Notes: generated by a model not told the origin, from the letters alone. A stretch of 64,000 nucleotides of DNA from Bradyrhizobium sp. B124 (GCF_038967635.1 NZ_CP152413.1:1922001-1986000), one strand, 5' to 3'; positions 54,368 through 63,214 are shown, numbered from the stretch's first letter. Program-made: numbers and translations.

Positions 54368-55192
54368 ATGAGCGACCGCGACCGCAAACCCAATTTCCGA
54401 GGCAAGGGCGGTAAGCCCTTCCAAAAAGGGCCGAAATTCGGCCGCCCGCCGGCCCGGCGGGAGCGCGAATCCGGTTCCGACGGGCCGGTGATTCTATATG
54501 GCTGGCACACGGTGGCGGCCGCGCTTGCCAACCCGGACCGCCAGATCCGCAAGCTTTACCTCACCGAGAACGCCGCCAAGCGCCTTGCCGACGAAAACAT
54601 CGCGACCCGGGTCACCCCGGAGATCGTCCGGCCCGGCGATATCGACCGGCGCCTCACCCCCGATGCCGTGCATCAGGGCCTTTTGGCGGAGGCCGATCCC
54701 CTGCCCTCGCCCGGCATCGACACGCTGGCGCAGGAGGGCATCGTGCTGGTGCTCGACCAGATCACCGATCCGCACAATGTCGGCGCCATCCTGCGCTCGG
54801 CAGCGGCATTTGCGGTGAAGGCGATCGTCACCACCGCCCGCCACAGCCCGGAGGCGACCGGCGTGCTGGCGAAGTCCGCCTCCGGCGCGCTCGAGCTGGT
54901 ACCGATGGTGACCGTGCAGAATCTGGCGCGCGCGCTGAACGAACTGAACGACCACGGCTTCCAGACCGTCGGCCTCGACAGCGAGGGCACCGAGGATCTC
55001 GGCAAGGTTCAGTTGCAGCAGCCGATCGCGCTGGTGCTCGGCGCCGAAGGCAAGGGCTTGCGACAATTGACGCGCGAGACCTGCCGCGTCGTCGCCCGCC
55101 TCGACATGCCCGGCGAGATCAAGAGCCTCAACGTGTCGAACGCCGCTGTGCTCGCACTCTATATCGGCGCCAGCCGGCTCGGGCTGATGTAA
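54368..55192 (+). CDS. rlmB: 23S rRNA (guanosine-2'-O)-methyltransferase RlmB (TrmH/SpoU family)
   Basis: A 274-residue SPOUT methyltransferase. A basic N-terminal tail (KPNFRGKGGKPFQKGPKFGRPP) precedes the substrate-binding domain (ILYGWHTVAAALANPDRQIRKLYLTE). The knotted SPOUT domain carries the motifs LDQITDPHNVGAILRSAAAF, IALVLGAEGKGL and SLNVSNAAVLALY. It 2'-O-methylates 23S rRNA (G2251 in E. coli numbering). It is a stand-alone gene downstream of tRNA-Tyr. Confidence 0.93.
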   Translation: MSDRDRKPNFRGKGGKPFQKGPKFGRPPARRERESGSDGPVILYGWHTVAAALANPDRQIRKLYLTENAAKRLADENIATRVTPEIVRPGDIDRRLTPDAVHQGLLAEADPLPSPGIDTLAQEGIVLVLDQITDPHNVGAILRSAAAFAVKAIVTTARHSPEATGVLAKSASGALELVPMVTVQNLARALNELNDHGFQTVGLDSEGTEDLGKVQLQQPIALVLGAEGKGLRQLTRETCRVVARLDMPGEIKSLNVSNAAVLALYIGASRLGLM

Positions 55193-55195
55193 GCG

Positions 55196-55226
55196 AAAAC
55201 GCCCGCTCGCTTGACACGAACGGGCG
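55196..55226 (-). terminator. Intrinsic terminator of the minus-strand gene
   Basis: A ten-base stem CGCCCGCTCG (55200-55209) / CGAACGGGCG (55217-55226), with one G-U, has a 7-base loop. On the minus strand it is followed by four T (55196-55199). It separates rlmB from the convergent 55254-55706 gene and may stop both. Confidence 0.6.
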
Positions 55227-55253
55227 CTGATATCTTTTCGATCGATCGTTGGA

Positions 55254-55706
55254 TCAGTAGTAGCGGCGCAGCACCGGATGGCCGTAGCGATGCGGCGCGT
55301 AGCCGTAGCGGTGCGGCGCGTAGCCGTAGCGATAGCCGTAGTGCGGACGGTAGGGCCGATAGTGATGGCGGTAGCCGTAGTGGCGATAGCCGTAATACGG
55401 GCGGCCATAACCTTGGCGGTAGTACGGACGCGGCGCCCAATTGCCCGGGCCGGTGTAGCTCGGTCCCTGGTTGACGTAATAGTACTGCTGCGCTGCATCG
55501 GGGTAGGCCGCATCCGGGTCAGGCAGGCGTTCGACTGCGCCGTAACCGCCATAGCCGTAGCCGTAGCCACCGCAGCCGCCGCAGCCATAGGTCACGGCAG
55601 GCGCGGCATAAACCGGCGCACCGCAAGGGTTGAAACCGCACGCCATTGCGGGCGCGGTCACCATGACGGCCACGGCCGCAATCAGTCCTTTGATCATTTG
55701 ACGCAT
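55254..55706 (-). CDS. Secreted Tyr/Gly/Arg-rich protein
   Basis: A 150-residue protein with signal peptide MRQMIKGLIAAVAVMVTAPAMA, then a Cys/Gly segment (CGFNPCGAPVY, TYGCGGCGGYGYGYGGYG). The C-terminal half is built of Tyr/Arg/His/Pro repeats (YGYRHYGYRHHYRPYRPHYGYR). Such low-complexity proteins are common in rhizobia and probably sit in the envelope. AGGAGAG precedes the ATG. No function is known. Confidence 0.75.
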   Translation of the reverse strand: MRQMIKGLIAAVAVMVTAPAMACGFNPCGAPVYAAPAVTYGCGGCGGYGYGYGGYGAVERLPDPDAAYPDAAQQYYYVNQGPSYTGPGNWAPRPYYRQGYGRPYYGYRHYGYRHHYRPYRPHYGYRYGYAPHRYGYAPHRYGHPVLRRYY

Positions 55707-55797
55707 TACTCTCTCCTGATGGTCTCTCTGTTCGTCGCTTAGCTCTTGGTGGCTATGAAGGCGCCCCGCGAGGGGCTGTTGATTTGGGGCAGTTGAT

Positions 55798-56271
55798 TTA
55801 TGGTCCTCGGGGACGCGGTGGCCGCGGGACCGGTCCCGGCAGCGGCTGCGGCCCGTTGAATTGCGGCGCGTAGATCACCGGCGGCGGATCGACCGGCACG
55901 CTGGACTGCGCCGGCAGTGGCGCTGACCGGGCCGACCACGATTCATGATAGCTCTCGGCCGGCTGCGGCAGGCGGCGGTTGGCCGGCGGCTCGATCTCGA
56001 GGCGGCCGTAACCCGGCATGTGGCCGAGGCTCGGATAATAGTGGCCGACATTCGGCTGGGGATCGATCGGGCGGCCGCCATAGACGGTCGGCACCATCGA
56101 GTCGTTGCGGGCCAGCCCCATGGCGCTTTCGACCACGGCGTAGGACGCGTCGACGCCATTGATGATGATGGGCACGCCGGGGCGATTGGGCACGACGATG
56201 TCGAAACCGCCGCCGGCCAGCGCCGTCGAGGTCATCGCAGCCAATATCGCCAGCGCAAGACTTCCGCGCAT
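55798..56271 (-). CDS. Secreted Pro-rich hypothetical protein
   Basis: A 157-residue protein with signal peptide MRGSLALAILAAMTSTALA. A conserved-looking core GGGFDIVVPNRPGVPIIINGVDASYAVVES follows, then a Pro-rich tail (PLPGPVPRPPRPRGP). It is co-oriented with the Tyr-rich gene, 92 bases upstream of it. A periplasmic or surface protein of unknown role. Confidence 0.7.
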   Translation of the reverse strand: MRGSLALAILAAMTSTALAGGGFDIVVPNRPGVPIIINGVDASYAVVESAMGLARNDSMVPTVYGGRPIDPQPNVGHYYPSLGHMPGYGRLEIEPPANRRLPQPAESYHESWSARSAPLPAQSSVPVDPPPVIYAPQFNGPQPLPGPVPRPPRPRGP

Positions 56272-56436
56272 GTTCTACCCAGCGTCCCGAATTGTTCCAC
56301 CCGCAGCCTAATCCAACGGCTTGGCGGAAGGGTTAAGGACGCGGGCCAAACTGGCGGTAAGCCTAACGCGTAAGCATCGGCATGCGGTCAATGCGGCCGT
56401 GCGGGATCAGAAATCGTTAACGGCGGTCCGGCGCGG

Positions 56437-56485
56437 GAGCATGATCCGGAAAAGTGCGAAGCGGTTTTCCGAAGAGATCATGCTC
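56437..56485. repeat. Rhizobiales intergenic palindrome (GAGCATGATC element)
   Basis: The arms GAGCATGATC (56437-56446) and GATCATGCTC (56476-56485) are a perfect inverted repeat. Inner complementary CGGAAAA / TTTTCCG lies between them. This is a widespread dispersed palindrome of Bradyrhizobium and Rhodopseudomonas. Confidence 0.75.
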
Positions 56486-56506
56486 AAACCAAGAGCCGTT
56501 GCTGCG

Positions 56507-57241
56507 TCAGGTGAAGGCATTCTCGATGATCGAGTGGATGCCGATCGCAATCGTGACCGCGCCGACCGCCATTTGCAGGCCGCGATTGGCCCAGGTCAGC
56601 CAGCGCGCGGAGGCCGCGAGCGGCACCGCGATCACGCTGGACAGCACGCCCATCCCGATCATCGAGCCGACGCCGAACAGCGCAACATAGCCGAGCCCGA
56701 TCACCGGGTTTGGGGCCTGCGACATCGTCAGCACCAACAGCGCCGCCGAGCCCGCCATGCCGTGCATCAGGCCGACCAGCAGCGTCCGCCAGCGGAAGCC
56801 GTGGGCGTGGCTGTGCGCCGTGCGGACGTGCGGGCTGGTGGACGCAAGCGCCACGGTGGACGCACGCGCCACGGTTTCGCCGGCATGGCTGTGGGCGTGG
56901 AAATGCGTCATGCCGTCGCCATGCGAATGGGTGTGGAAGTGCACGCGATCGCGCCACAGCCGCCACCACACATGCGCGCCGAGACCGACCAGCATGACGC
57001 CGACCGCGGTCTCGATCGGCTGCGCCACCGTCGCGGGGATCGCGTGCCCGAGCAGGATCGCGGCGCCGGCGAAGACAAACAGAGTGAGCGTGTGACCGAG
57101 GCCCCAGGTCAGGCCGTGCCTGACAATGTCACCGACATGGGTACGGCGCGCCGCGATGCTCGATACCGCCGCGATGTGATCCGGCTCCAGCGCATGCTGC
57201 ATGCCGAGCAGAAAGCCAAGACTCAAGATTCCGAACATCAA
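56507..57241 (-). CDS. UreH/NiCoT-like metal permease
   Basis: A 244-residue membrane protein with six or so spans. The nickel/cobalt-transporter signature H-x4-DH is present in MQHALEPDHIAAVSS (H16, D21, H22) and GLTWGLGHTLTLF. A cytoplasmic His-rich loop HFHTHSHGDGMTHFHAHSHA lies between spans. It resembles the UreH/HupE-like group that moves Ni2+ or Co2+ for urease and hydrogenase. No such enzyme genes are next to it, so the metal is open. The repeat at 56437 follows its stop. Confidence 0.88.
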   Translation of the reverse strand: MMFGILSLGFLLGMQHALEPDHIAAVSSIAARRTHVGDIVRHGLTWGLGHTLTLFVFAGAAILLGHAIPATVAQPIETAVGVMLVGLGAHVWWRLWRDRVHFHTHSHGDGMTHFHAHSHAGETVARASTVALASTSPHVRTAHSHAHGFRWRTLLVGLMHGMAGSAALLVLTMSQAPNPVIGLGYVALFGVGSMIGMGVLSSVIAVPLAASARWLTWANRGLQMAVGAVTIAIGIHSIIENAFT

Positions 57242-57308
57242 TCCCCCGCGCTGGCGCGTGACGGCAGATCAAACACCACATCGCTGACCTTGTCAGGCCG
57301 GCACCTCG

Positions 57309-58025
57309 TCAAACCAGCACCTCGTCAAACAGGCCTTGCATCGCCGACCAGGCGCGGCGGTCAGCCCGCGCATCGTAGAGCGCCGCCTTCATGATCGAGC
57401 CGTCGGCGGCCGGGTTGGCAAAACCGTGCAGCGTGTTGCCGTAGCTGATCACCTGCCAGTCGGCAACCTTGGCGGCGCGCATCTCATTCTCGAACGCCGC
57501 GACCTGGTCGGAAGACGCCAGCGGATCGTCGGCTCCGGTCAATACCAGCACGCTCGCCCTCACCCTACCCGCTGCCGCAGGCTGCGTGGTCGAGAGCACG
57601 CCATGGAAGCTGACGACGGCCTTGAGATCGGCGCCGTCGCGTGCGAGCTCAAGCACGACCGTGCCGCCGAAGCAGAAGCCGATCGCCGCGCAACGGGTAG
57701 CGTCGACCTCGGGCAATGCCGTGAGCGTCGCGAGCGCGGCGCGGGCACGTGCGCGGAGCGTAGCGGGATTGGTGCGCAAATGACCGATCAGCGTCATTGC
57801 CTGCTGCAGATCGGCCGCCTGCCGCCGTTCGCCGAACATGTCGGCGGCGAACGCCACATAGCCACGCTCGGCAAGCCTGCGCGCCCGCTCCATCGCGAAA
57901 TCGCCGAATCCGAGCCCTTCGTGGAACACCAGCACGCCCGGACGTTTCACGCCGCGGTCCTCGAACGCAAGATAGCCGCGCAAACTGGCGTCGCCGGCAG
58001 CGTAGTCGACGTCACCAGTGTGCAT
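57309..58025 (-). CDS. Dienelactone hydrolase family protein
   Basis: A 238-residue alpha/beta hydrolase with a Cys nucleophile: Cys118 in IGFCFGGTVVLELA. The Asp is in VLTGADDPLA and the His in GNTLHGFANP, giving a complete Cys-Asp-His triad. The N-terminal VLVFHEGLGFGDFAMERA is typical. It hydrolyses dienelactones or related lactones and esters in the cytoplasm. It stands alone between the UreH-like gene and a divergent secreted-protein gene. Confidence 0.92.
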   Translation of the reverse strand: MHTGDVDYAAGDASLRGYLAFEDRGVKRPGVLVFHEGLGFGDFAMERARRLAERGYVAFAADMFGERRQAADLQQAMTLIGHLRTNPATLRARARAALATLTALPEVDATRCAAIGFCFGGTVVLELARDGADLKAVVSFHGVLSTTQPAAAGRVRASVLVLTGADDPLASSDQVAAFENEMRAAKVADWQVISYGNTLHGFANPAADGSIMKAALYDARADRRAWSAMQGLFDEVLV

Positions 58026-58175
58026 GCAATTCTCGTTAAAGACCGCATCATCCGGAACGCATCATGCGCGAGAGTTACGGAACTTCACACTGGTTTGAAC
58101 GCAGGGCAAGACCGCGTCGGAACGGTCGCGGCACGGCGAGATTAGCTCTCCACGACGACAAGAGGAGAATCTCGC

Positions 58176-58622
58176 ATGACACGACTCAAAATCCACGGTG
58201 CCTTCCTTGGCGCAGCGGCCCTGCTCGCATCCGTGCTGGCAGGCCCTACGATGGCGCAACAGACGATTGCCACGGCTATGCGCTGCTCGAACGCCAATCC
58301 GGACGCCCGATGCCAGGCGATGGGATCAGACACCGCCTATCGCCATCATATCTATCGGCGGGACCGCGACTGGCAGAATCCAGGCTGGCAAGACAGTTAC
58401 AATCGGGTTGACCCTGGCCCGTTCGGGCCCGTCGACGCCGCGGCCGGCGTGGTCGGCGGCGCGGTCGGCACGGCGGCTGCGATCGCGACCGCCCCGTTCG
58501 GCGGCCCCGACTATGCCCGCACCCCGATCGGCGGCGAGGAATATGCCCGGCAGAACGGCTTTGTCTGCACCCCCGGCACCTGGTTCCGCGGCGGCGACGG
58601 CCTGCGACATCCCTGCCAGTAG
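58176..58622 (+). CDS. Secreted hypothetical protein
   Basis: A 148-residue protein with signal peptide MTRLKIHGAFLGAAALLASVLAGPTMAQ. A short Cys-containing region (MRCSNANPDARCQAMG) follows, then an Ala/Gly/Val stretch (AAGVVGGAVGTAAAIATAPFGG) that could be a membrane or beta-hairpin segment, and a Cys-terminated tail (VCTPGTWFRGGDGLRHPC). A terminator follows at once. Function unknown; exported. Confidence 0.7.
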   Translation: MTRLKIHGAFLGAAALLASVLAGPTMAQQTIATAMRCSNANPDARCQAMGSDTAYRHHIYRRDRDWQNPGWQDSYNRVDPGPFGPVDAAAGVVGGAVGTAAAIATAPFGGPDYARTPIGGEEYARQNGFVCTPGTWFRGGDGLRHPCQ

Positions 58623-58644
58623 TTCAGGCGAACCGCTGACGCGC

Positions 58645-58671
58645 AAAAGGCGGCCTTCGGGCCGCCTTTTT
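58645..58671 (+). terminator. Rho-independent terminator
   Basis: AAAAGGCGGCC-TTCG-GGCCGCCTTTTT forms an 11-pair stem with a UUCG tetraloop and five T at its end. It ends the 58176-58622 gene and can work in both directions. Confidence 0.9.
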
Positions 58672-58785
58672 GCCGCCTGGCCGGTGGAGGCGAAGGGTCG
58701 ATCCCAACCTCCCGGGTTCTGGCCTTCAGGTTCTGGCCCCGGCGCACCAAGTCTGCTATGCGAGCGCGCAAATCATACCCGTGTC

Positions 58786-58860
58786 GCCGGCTTAGCTCAG
58801 CGGTAGAGCAGCAGTTTTGTAAACTGAAGGTCGGGGGTTCAATCCCCTCAGCCGGCACCA
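58786..58860 (+). tRNA. tRNA-Thr(UGU)
   Basis: A 75-base tRNA with CCA. The acceptor GCCGGCT pairs with AGCCGGC, the D-arm is AGCTCAGCGGTAGAGC, and the anticodon loop TTTGTAA gives UGU. The T-arm is GGGGGTTCAATCCCC. Confidence 0.95.
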
Positions 58861-59037
58861 TCTTTTCACGAAATCAATGAAGCGGGTCAGTTGACCGTGC
58901 CCCGGTACGGGGTACCCAACGTGGTCGCTTTGGAGGCCGGAGCGTTGGACAACCGGTGGTGGAGGCTTGCACTCGCCGAAAACATCCCGCAAAATTGCGC
59001 AACAGGGAGCCACAAGCGGATTTCGGGCAGGCACCGG

Positions 59038-59352
59038 ATGACGGAAAAGCAGTTGCGGGTGAGGACGTCGTTGCTGAAGGCAATGCTGCTGGTCTCTGCC
59101 CTGCTGATGGGCTACTCGGATCTCATCACCACCAACGAGATCCTGCAGCGGGGAATGGGCGAGCTGAACCCGTTCATGTGGCTCACCCAGGAGTGGCTGG
59201 GTGAATGGTGGCTTGTTGCCAAACTGGGATTGACCTACCTCGTGATATGGTTGCTTTGGCACGGCAACAGCGAACGTCAAATGGCTTATGTGGTGGCCCT
59301 CATTGCACTGCCCGTCTACAACAATCTGTTCATCCTCGCGGGCGCCAACTGA
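59038..59352 (+). CDS. DUF5658-like membrane protein
   Basis: A 104-residue protein with three hydrophobic segments: LLKAMLLVSALLMGYSDLI, LVAKLGLTYLVIWLLWHG and VVALIALPVYNNLFILAG. The loop EILQRGMGELNPFM is a family signature seen in DUF5658-type small integral membrane proteins. ATG 59038 is chosen because the basic MTEKQLRVRTS begins the protein; the long in-frame lead from 58891 is low-quality. Function unknown. Confidence 0.75.
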   Translation: MTEKQLRVRTSLLKAMLLVSALLMGYSDLITTNEILQRGMGELNPFMWLTQEWLGEWWLVAKLGLTYLVIWLLWHGNSERQMAYVVALIALPVYNNLFILAGAN

Positions 59353-59454
59353 GCCGACCTTGCGGTTGTGCTGACGAGCCGCCGGTCGCGCTGCTTGGCA
59401 GAGTTGCCGAAGCTCGCTGTTTCACAATGGACACGGCCAGACGCGGTTCTGATA

Positions 59455-59634
59455 ATGGACTGGTCCTACTATCTCGTCGGCGTTGCCGTTGTCCTGCTCC
59501 TGGTTGCCTATCGCCTGCATGGCGGGCTGTACAGGAAGGACAAGCTGCGCGACGAGCGACTGAATCGGCTGATCGATGAACGCATCGATCGCCTGGACCT
59601 GAAGCGCGACAAGCACGAGCCGTCCGAGCCATGA
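59455..59634 (+). CDS. Small single-span membrane protein
   Basis: A 59-residue protein: one N-terminal helix (MDWSYYLVGVAVVLLLVAYRLHGG) followed by a charged amphipathic helix KDKLRDERLNRLIDERIDRLDLKRD. The layout is that of an inner-membrane anchor with a cytoplasmic coil. Start ATG 59455; upstream in-frame sequence is not coding-like. Confidence 0.6.
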   Translation: MDWSYYLVGVAVVLLLVAYRLHGGLYRKDKLRDERLNRLIDERIDRLDLKRDKHEPSEP

Positions 59635-60355
59635 AGACCGGCGGACCAGGCCTCGTCGCGCGCAGCTTCAGTCGGCCGAGATCGACCGTCGACCGCAGCA
59701 GCCCCGCCAGCTCGTCGGAGAATACGGCAGCTCCGAGCATGGCGAAGCGGACTTTGTCGGCGGCGAACTGACCGCAGCACGGTTCTTCGACGCAGATGCC
59801 GACGCAGTCCGCTGCTGCAAATCTCTTGATGATCCCGTGAATGCCGACCGTGCCGCCGCCGGTGTTGCCTTCAAACCGAAGTGCCTGGGCATCGAGTCCT
59901 CCATCCATATCGACACGGCTTGCGCCGCGCGTTGTCCTTTGACCAAGCCGAGCATGTATTCGCGGTTCAATCAAAGAGACTCGCTTGGATTACCCACAAC
60001 GTTTAACGGAGGCCGTAGTCTTCCGGTCTCCACGAGATGACTCACACCGTCTACGGCACGCACGGGAGTACGCAAGGCACGGGTGACTCGTCGAATGAGC
60101 CTCGCTCGCTCGCCAGCAAGGTTGGATGATGACCGTCATCTCAGCATGCTTCGCGAAACGCAACCCAAGCGCGCCGCGGATGTCGGCGATCATCCAGCCT
60201 AGCCGGTCGATATCGACCGCAGCCGGGAACAGCCGGACGCCCTGTGCATTGGCAGGAATCGTGGAATCGTCCCCGTAGCATCCCCCATCCCTTGCCTTGT
60301 TTCTGTCCTTGCAGCCCGAAACGCGGTATGCAGAATGTAGGATGGGACTCAGCCA
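59635..60355. other. Unassigned 720-base region
   Basis: No gene can be supported with confidence. Minus-strand open frames (59330-59974 and 59990-60640) have partly protein-like stretches such as GNTGGGTVGIHGIIKRFAAADCVGICVEEPC, but no recognisable motif or start signal. It may be a decayed gene. Confidence 0.4.
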
Positions 60356-60544
60356 ATGACCTATTTGATCCTTGCCCGGGACGGCACCAGTCAAATCGTG
60401 CTGAAGCGCGACAGCGAAGACGCGGCCGAGAAGAAGGCGCGCGAGCTGAAGGAGATGGGTTGGTTCGAGGTCGAGGTCCGCGAGGACAAGGCCGGCCACC
60501 CGGTTACGGCTACGGTGACCGATCGGCCCAACACCCTTCAATGA
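60356..60544 (+). CDS. Small hypothetical protein
   Basis: A 62-residue protein MTYLILARDGTSQIVLKRDSEDAAEKKARELKEMGWFEVEVRED with a regular beta-alpha-beta alternation. Such short sequences recur in Bradyrhizobium as conserved hypotheticals. A GATGGGA purine run lies before the ATG. Cytoplasmic; no function known. Confidence 0.65.
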   Translation: MTYLILARDGTSQIVLKRDSEDAAEKKARELKEMGWFEVEVREDKAGHPVTATVTDRPNTLQ

Positions 60545-60629
60545 CGCCTGCCCTTCATGGCGTCTTCCCTCCATGACGGCTCGATGAACCTTTGCCGGAC
60601 GGCCCTTACACATGTGTGAGGAGCCTACG

Positions 60630-60809
60630 ATGTCCGACACAGCCCATTATCGCTTCCAGTCCGATCAGGCGCGACGGCTGGCCCGCCAGGTCACCGACGC
60701 CGCGGTGCGCGAAAAGCTGCTCGAAATGGCCGAGGAGTATGGCCGCTACGCCGACCAGATCGAAGCCCGCAGCATCGAACCGGCACCTGCCCAGGCGATG
60801 GCTCATTAG
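60630..60809 (+). CDS. Small helical hypothetical protein
   Basis: A 59-residue protein with mostly helical text: HYRFQSDQARRLARQVTDAAVREKLLEMAEEYGRYADQIEAR. GAGGAG lies 7 bases before ATG 60630. Similar small helical proteins are frequent in rhizobia. Function unknown. Confidence 0.65.
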   Translation: MSDTAHYRFQSDQARRLARQVTDAAVREKLLEMAEEYGRYADQIEARSIEPAPAQAMAH

Positions 60810-60900
60810 GCTCAGCCCGCCCGCTCCCGCCGGCGCACCGGGCCGATCGCGGCCAGGAAGCACCTCGCGAGACCGACGACCCAAGCTTTCAGGTCTGCTC

Positions 60901-60946
60901 TTGACGCACTTTCTAAAGCCTGCCGCCAAACCGCGCGAAAGCGTCT
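60901..60946. repeat. Diverged intergenic palindrome
   Basis: TTGACGCACTTTC (left) and GAAAGCGTC (right) are imperfect inverted arms. It is reminiscent of the TTGACGCGTTTTC...GAAAACGC elements at 4111 and 54272, but more diverged. Confidence 0.35.
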
Positions 60947-60992
60947 GAGGATTTGTTCGGAACATTATGCGCCCTCACGCGATTTTCCCCGC

Positions 60993-61223
60993 ATGAGGGT
61001 TCGCGAAATCAACCGCAATTTACTCTTTCTGGGCAGCTTCACGCTGCTGAGCGTGGCCGCCGCCGGCATCGTCGCCCTGCTCGATCCGGCGCCCGCGCCG
61101 GCCAGCGCCGCGCCCCGGCCGGCCGCGAATCAGGCGCCGGTCCCAAGCCAAGCACCGGCCCAGACGCCGGTCCGGATCGTCGGTACCCCGTTCGTCCCGA
61201 ACACCAATCCCCGCCAGCGCTGA
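60993..61223 (+). CDS. Small membrane protein with Pro/Ala tail
   Basis: A 76-residue protein with one N-terminal hydrophobic segment (NLLFLGSFTLLSVAAAGIVALL) and a Pro/Ala-rich extracytoplasmic tail (PAPAPASAAPRPAANQAPVPSQ). It could be an uncleaved signal anchor. Unknown function. Confidence 0.55.
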   Translation: MRVREINRNLLFLGSFTLLSVAAAGIVALLDPAPAPASAAPRPAANQAPVPSQAPAQTPVRIVGTPFVPNTNPRQR

Positions 61224-61356
61224 CCGCCCTCGCGCCCAGGCACGTCACAATTTTGTCACCGCGCCTGCAAAACAGGCGTCTTCATCAACCATCATGATGG
61301 CGAGTGCTTGATTCCGCGGGGTTGCTCTGATGCAATCCGCGCGCTCAAGGTGCGCC

Positions 61357-61899
61357 ATGAAGTGGATGAAGGAACGCGATCTCCTGATCGCGCAGACAAT
61401 GGCTTTCGTACAGTCGGTGAAGGGCAAGCTGCCCGACGCCGAGCTGCCGACGGCTGCCCCGCGGACCGCCGTGCCACCAGCACCTGCCCCGCTGCCCGCC
61501 ACCGCGTCGGTCGAGGCAGCCTTTGACGCAGAGCCAGCCTTTGACGCAAAGCCCGCCGTGGAGGCAAAGCCCGCCCTGGAGATCAAGCCTGCGGCCGAGG
61601 TCCAAAGGGTGGTCATGCCGCCGCCGCTGCCGGTGCCGACCGTGCTCGAGGGCCTGCCCCCCGCGCCGCCGCCTTTGACGGTGACCGTCGTGGAAGTCCC
61701 GCCGCCGGCGCAGCCGCCGCAATTTGCCAAGCTCGACATCAGCGGCGACTTCGGATCCGAGGTGCGCGAGCGGGTGGCCAATTTCCGCGCGCAGCAGCAG
61801 CGTTTCCTCAAGGAGCGCGAGGAATACTGCACCACGACCATGGCCAAGGTCCGCGCCGCGATCCGCGACAACAGCGAGTTGCCGCGCTCCGGCAAGTAA
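61357..61899 (+). CDS. Hypothetical protein with Pro/Glu/Ala-rich linker
   Basis: About 180 residues. A helical start MKWMKERDLLIAQTMAFVQSVKG is followed by a low-complexity linker with short repeats (FDAEPAFDAKPAVEAKPALEIKPA). A C-terminal helical domain (FGSEVRERVANFRAQQQRFLKEREEYCTTTMAKVRAAI) closes it. ATG 61357 has AAGG before it; ATG 61366 and 61330 are alternatives. The linker pattern resembles a flexible tether. Function unknown. Confidence 0.65.
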   Translation: MKWMKERDLLIAQTMAFVQSVKGKLPDAELPTAAPRTAVPPAPAPLPATASVEAAFDAEPAFDAKPAVEAKPALEIKPAAEVQRVVMPPPLPVPTVLEGLPPAPPPLTVTVVEVPPPAQPPQFAKLDISGDFGSEVRERVANFRAQQQRFLKEREEYCTTTMAKVRAAIRDNSELPRSGK

Positions 61900-61931
61900 C
61901 CGGCCCCCGTTCTCCGGACGTTTTCCGAGCC

Positions 61932-63089
61932 TCAGCCCCGCGCGCCCGATTTCACCGGCTCGGTCAGGAAGCGTCCGCTCGATCGCGTCGGTGCCGGCTC
62001 TTCCATGGCATCATCGGCAGGCTGCTGGTCTTCCAGCATCGATCGCAAGCCGGCCACCGCCTGGGTCATGCGCTCGGCGAATTTGGCCGCGGCGCCATCG
62101 AGGAACGCCCTGTCCTTCGGCTTCGGCTTGGCGATCCGCAGCTCGAAACGGGACGTTCCGTCCGGGCCGTCCAGAACGGCGCGGGTCATGATGATGCGCG
62201 GCGCTCCGGGCACCGGCAGCGTGATCCCGACCGTGAAGTAATCGTCCGGACGCCAGTCGAGCGTCTCCTCGACGTTGGTATGGTTGCCGTGCGCGCAATG
62301 GTTTTTGGTGCCGACACCGCGTCGCCCCTTGCCTGACTCCTCGATGATGTCGTCGGCATCCCACCATTTCATCCATTGCCCGGGCACGGTGATGAACTCC
62401 CACACCGTTTGCCGCGGCGCGGCGATGTCAAACTCCAGGATCGCGTAGGCGTCTTCGCGCGTCACCTCCAGCCGCGTTTGCGCGTCGTCCTGCTGCCACG
62501 CCGTCTCGAGATCGCGGGCCCACAGCGTCACGTCGCCGATGATGTCGATGGTTTCCTGATGCGGGATCAGACCTTGCGCCACCGGGTCGACGCCCATGGC
62601 ACGGATCGCCGCGTCGCTGTAGAGCGCGTAGGCACGCCCGCCGACCTTCTCCCCCACCGTGTTCTTGAGCAACCGGTGGACCAGAATGACGTCGCGCCCG
62701 GCGAGCTCTTCCCTGCCGCCCATCTTCTGCTTCACCATCTCGCCGTGATGGACGACGAATTTGAAATCGAGATCGCCCATCGCGACGCAGGCCTTGCACT
62801 CGCAGGTCGAGGCCTGGCGAACGTCGCGCAGGCGCCGGCGGAATTTGAAATAGGCGCCCTCGATCGCGTCCTGCAGCAGCGAGCCGTCGATTGTCCCGGT
62901 CGAGTAGACGAAGGCGGCGTCGCCCTCGAACTTGGCGAGGCGAAACGGCGGGCGCAGCCCTTTCACCACCACGTCCATGAAATCGGCGATGATATCCTGC
63001 GCGTGGTCGAGCTCGACCGCCGCGAGGAAGTTGGTATAGCCGGAAATATCGGCAATCGCGAAATATGCCGCTTCAGCCTTCGGAAGCAT
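61932..63089 (-). CDS. DUF2652 cyclase-like plus SRPBCC two-domain protein
   Basis: The 385-residue protein combines an N-terminal adenylate-cyclase-like DUF2652 domain (residues 1-200) with a C-terminal SRPBCC/START-like domain. The N-part includes AYFAIADISGYTNFLAAVELDH, RLAKFEGDAAFVYSTG and LVHRLLKNTVGEKVGG. The C-part runs from about 215 to 345 (ILEFDIAAPRQTVWEFITVPGQWMKWW, NHTNVEETLDWRPDDYF). The first domain keeps the cyclase-like Asp in IADISGY. It is probably a ligand-binding protein; catalysis is unproven. Confidence 0.88.
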   Translation of the reverse strand: MLPKAEAAYFAIADISGYTNFLAAVELDHAQDIIADFMDVVVKGLRPPFRLAKFEGDAAFVYSTGTIDGSLLQDAIEGAYFKFRRRLRDVRQASTCECKACVAMGDLDFKFVVHHGEMVKQKMGGREELAGRDVILVHRLLKNTVGEKVGGRAYALYSDAAIRAMGVDPVAQGLIPHQETIDIIGDVTLWARDLETAWQQDDAQTRLEVTREDAYAILEFDIAAPRQTVWEFITVPGQWMKWWDADDIIEESGKGRRGVGTKNHCAHGNHTNVEETLDWRPDDYFTVGITLPVPGAPRIIMTRAVLDGPDGTSRFELRIAKPKPKDRAFLDGAAAKFAERMTQAVAGLRSMLEDQQPADDAMEEPAPTRSSGRFLTEPVKSGARG

Positions 63090-63214
63090 GGAGACCTCCC
63101 GCGTAACCTTTTCGTGCGATGACGCAGTCTGTCACACCGCGCCATACGAGGTCGAGGGCGGCGTTAGGGCGCGGTGAGATTGCGTCGAACAGCCACCGAG
63201 ATGCCGCTGCGCTC

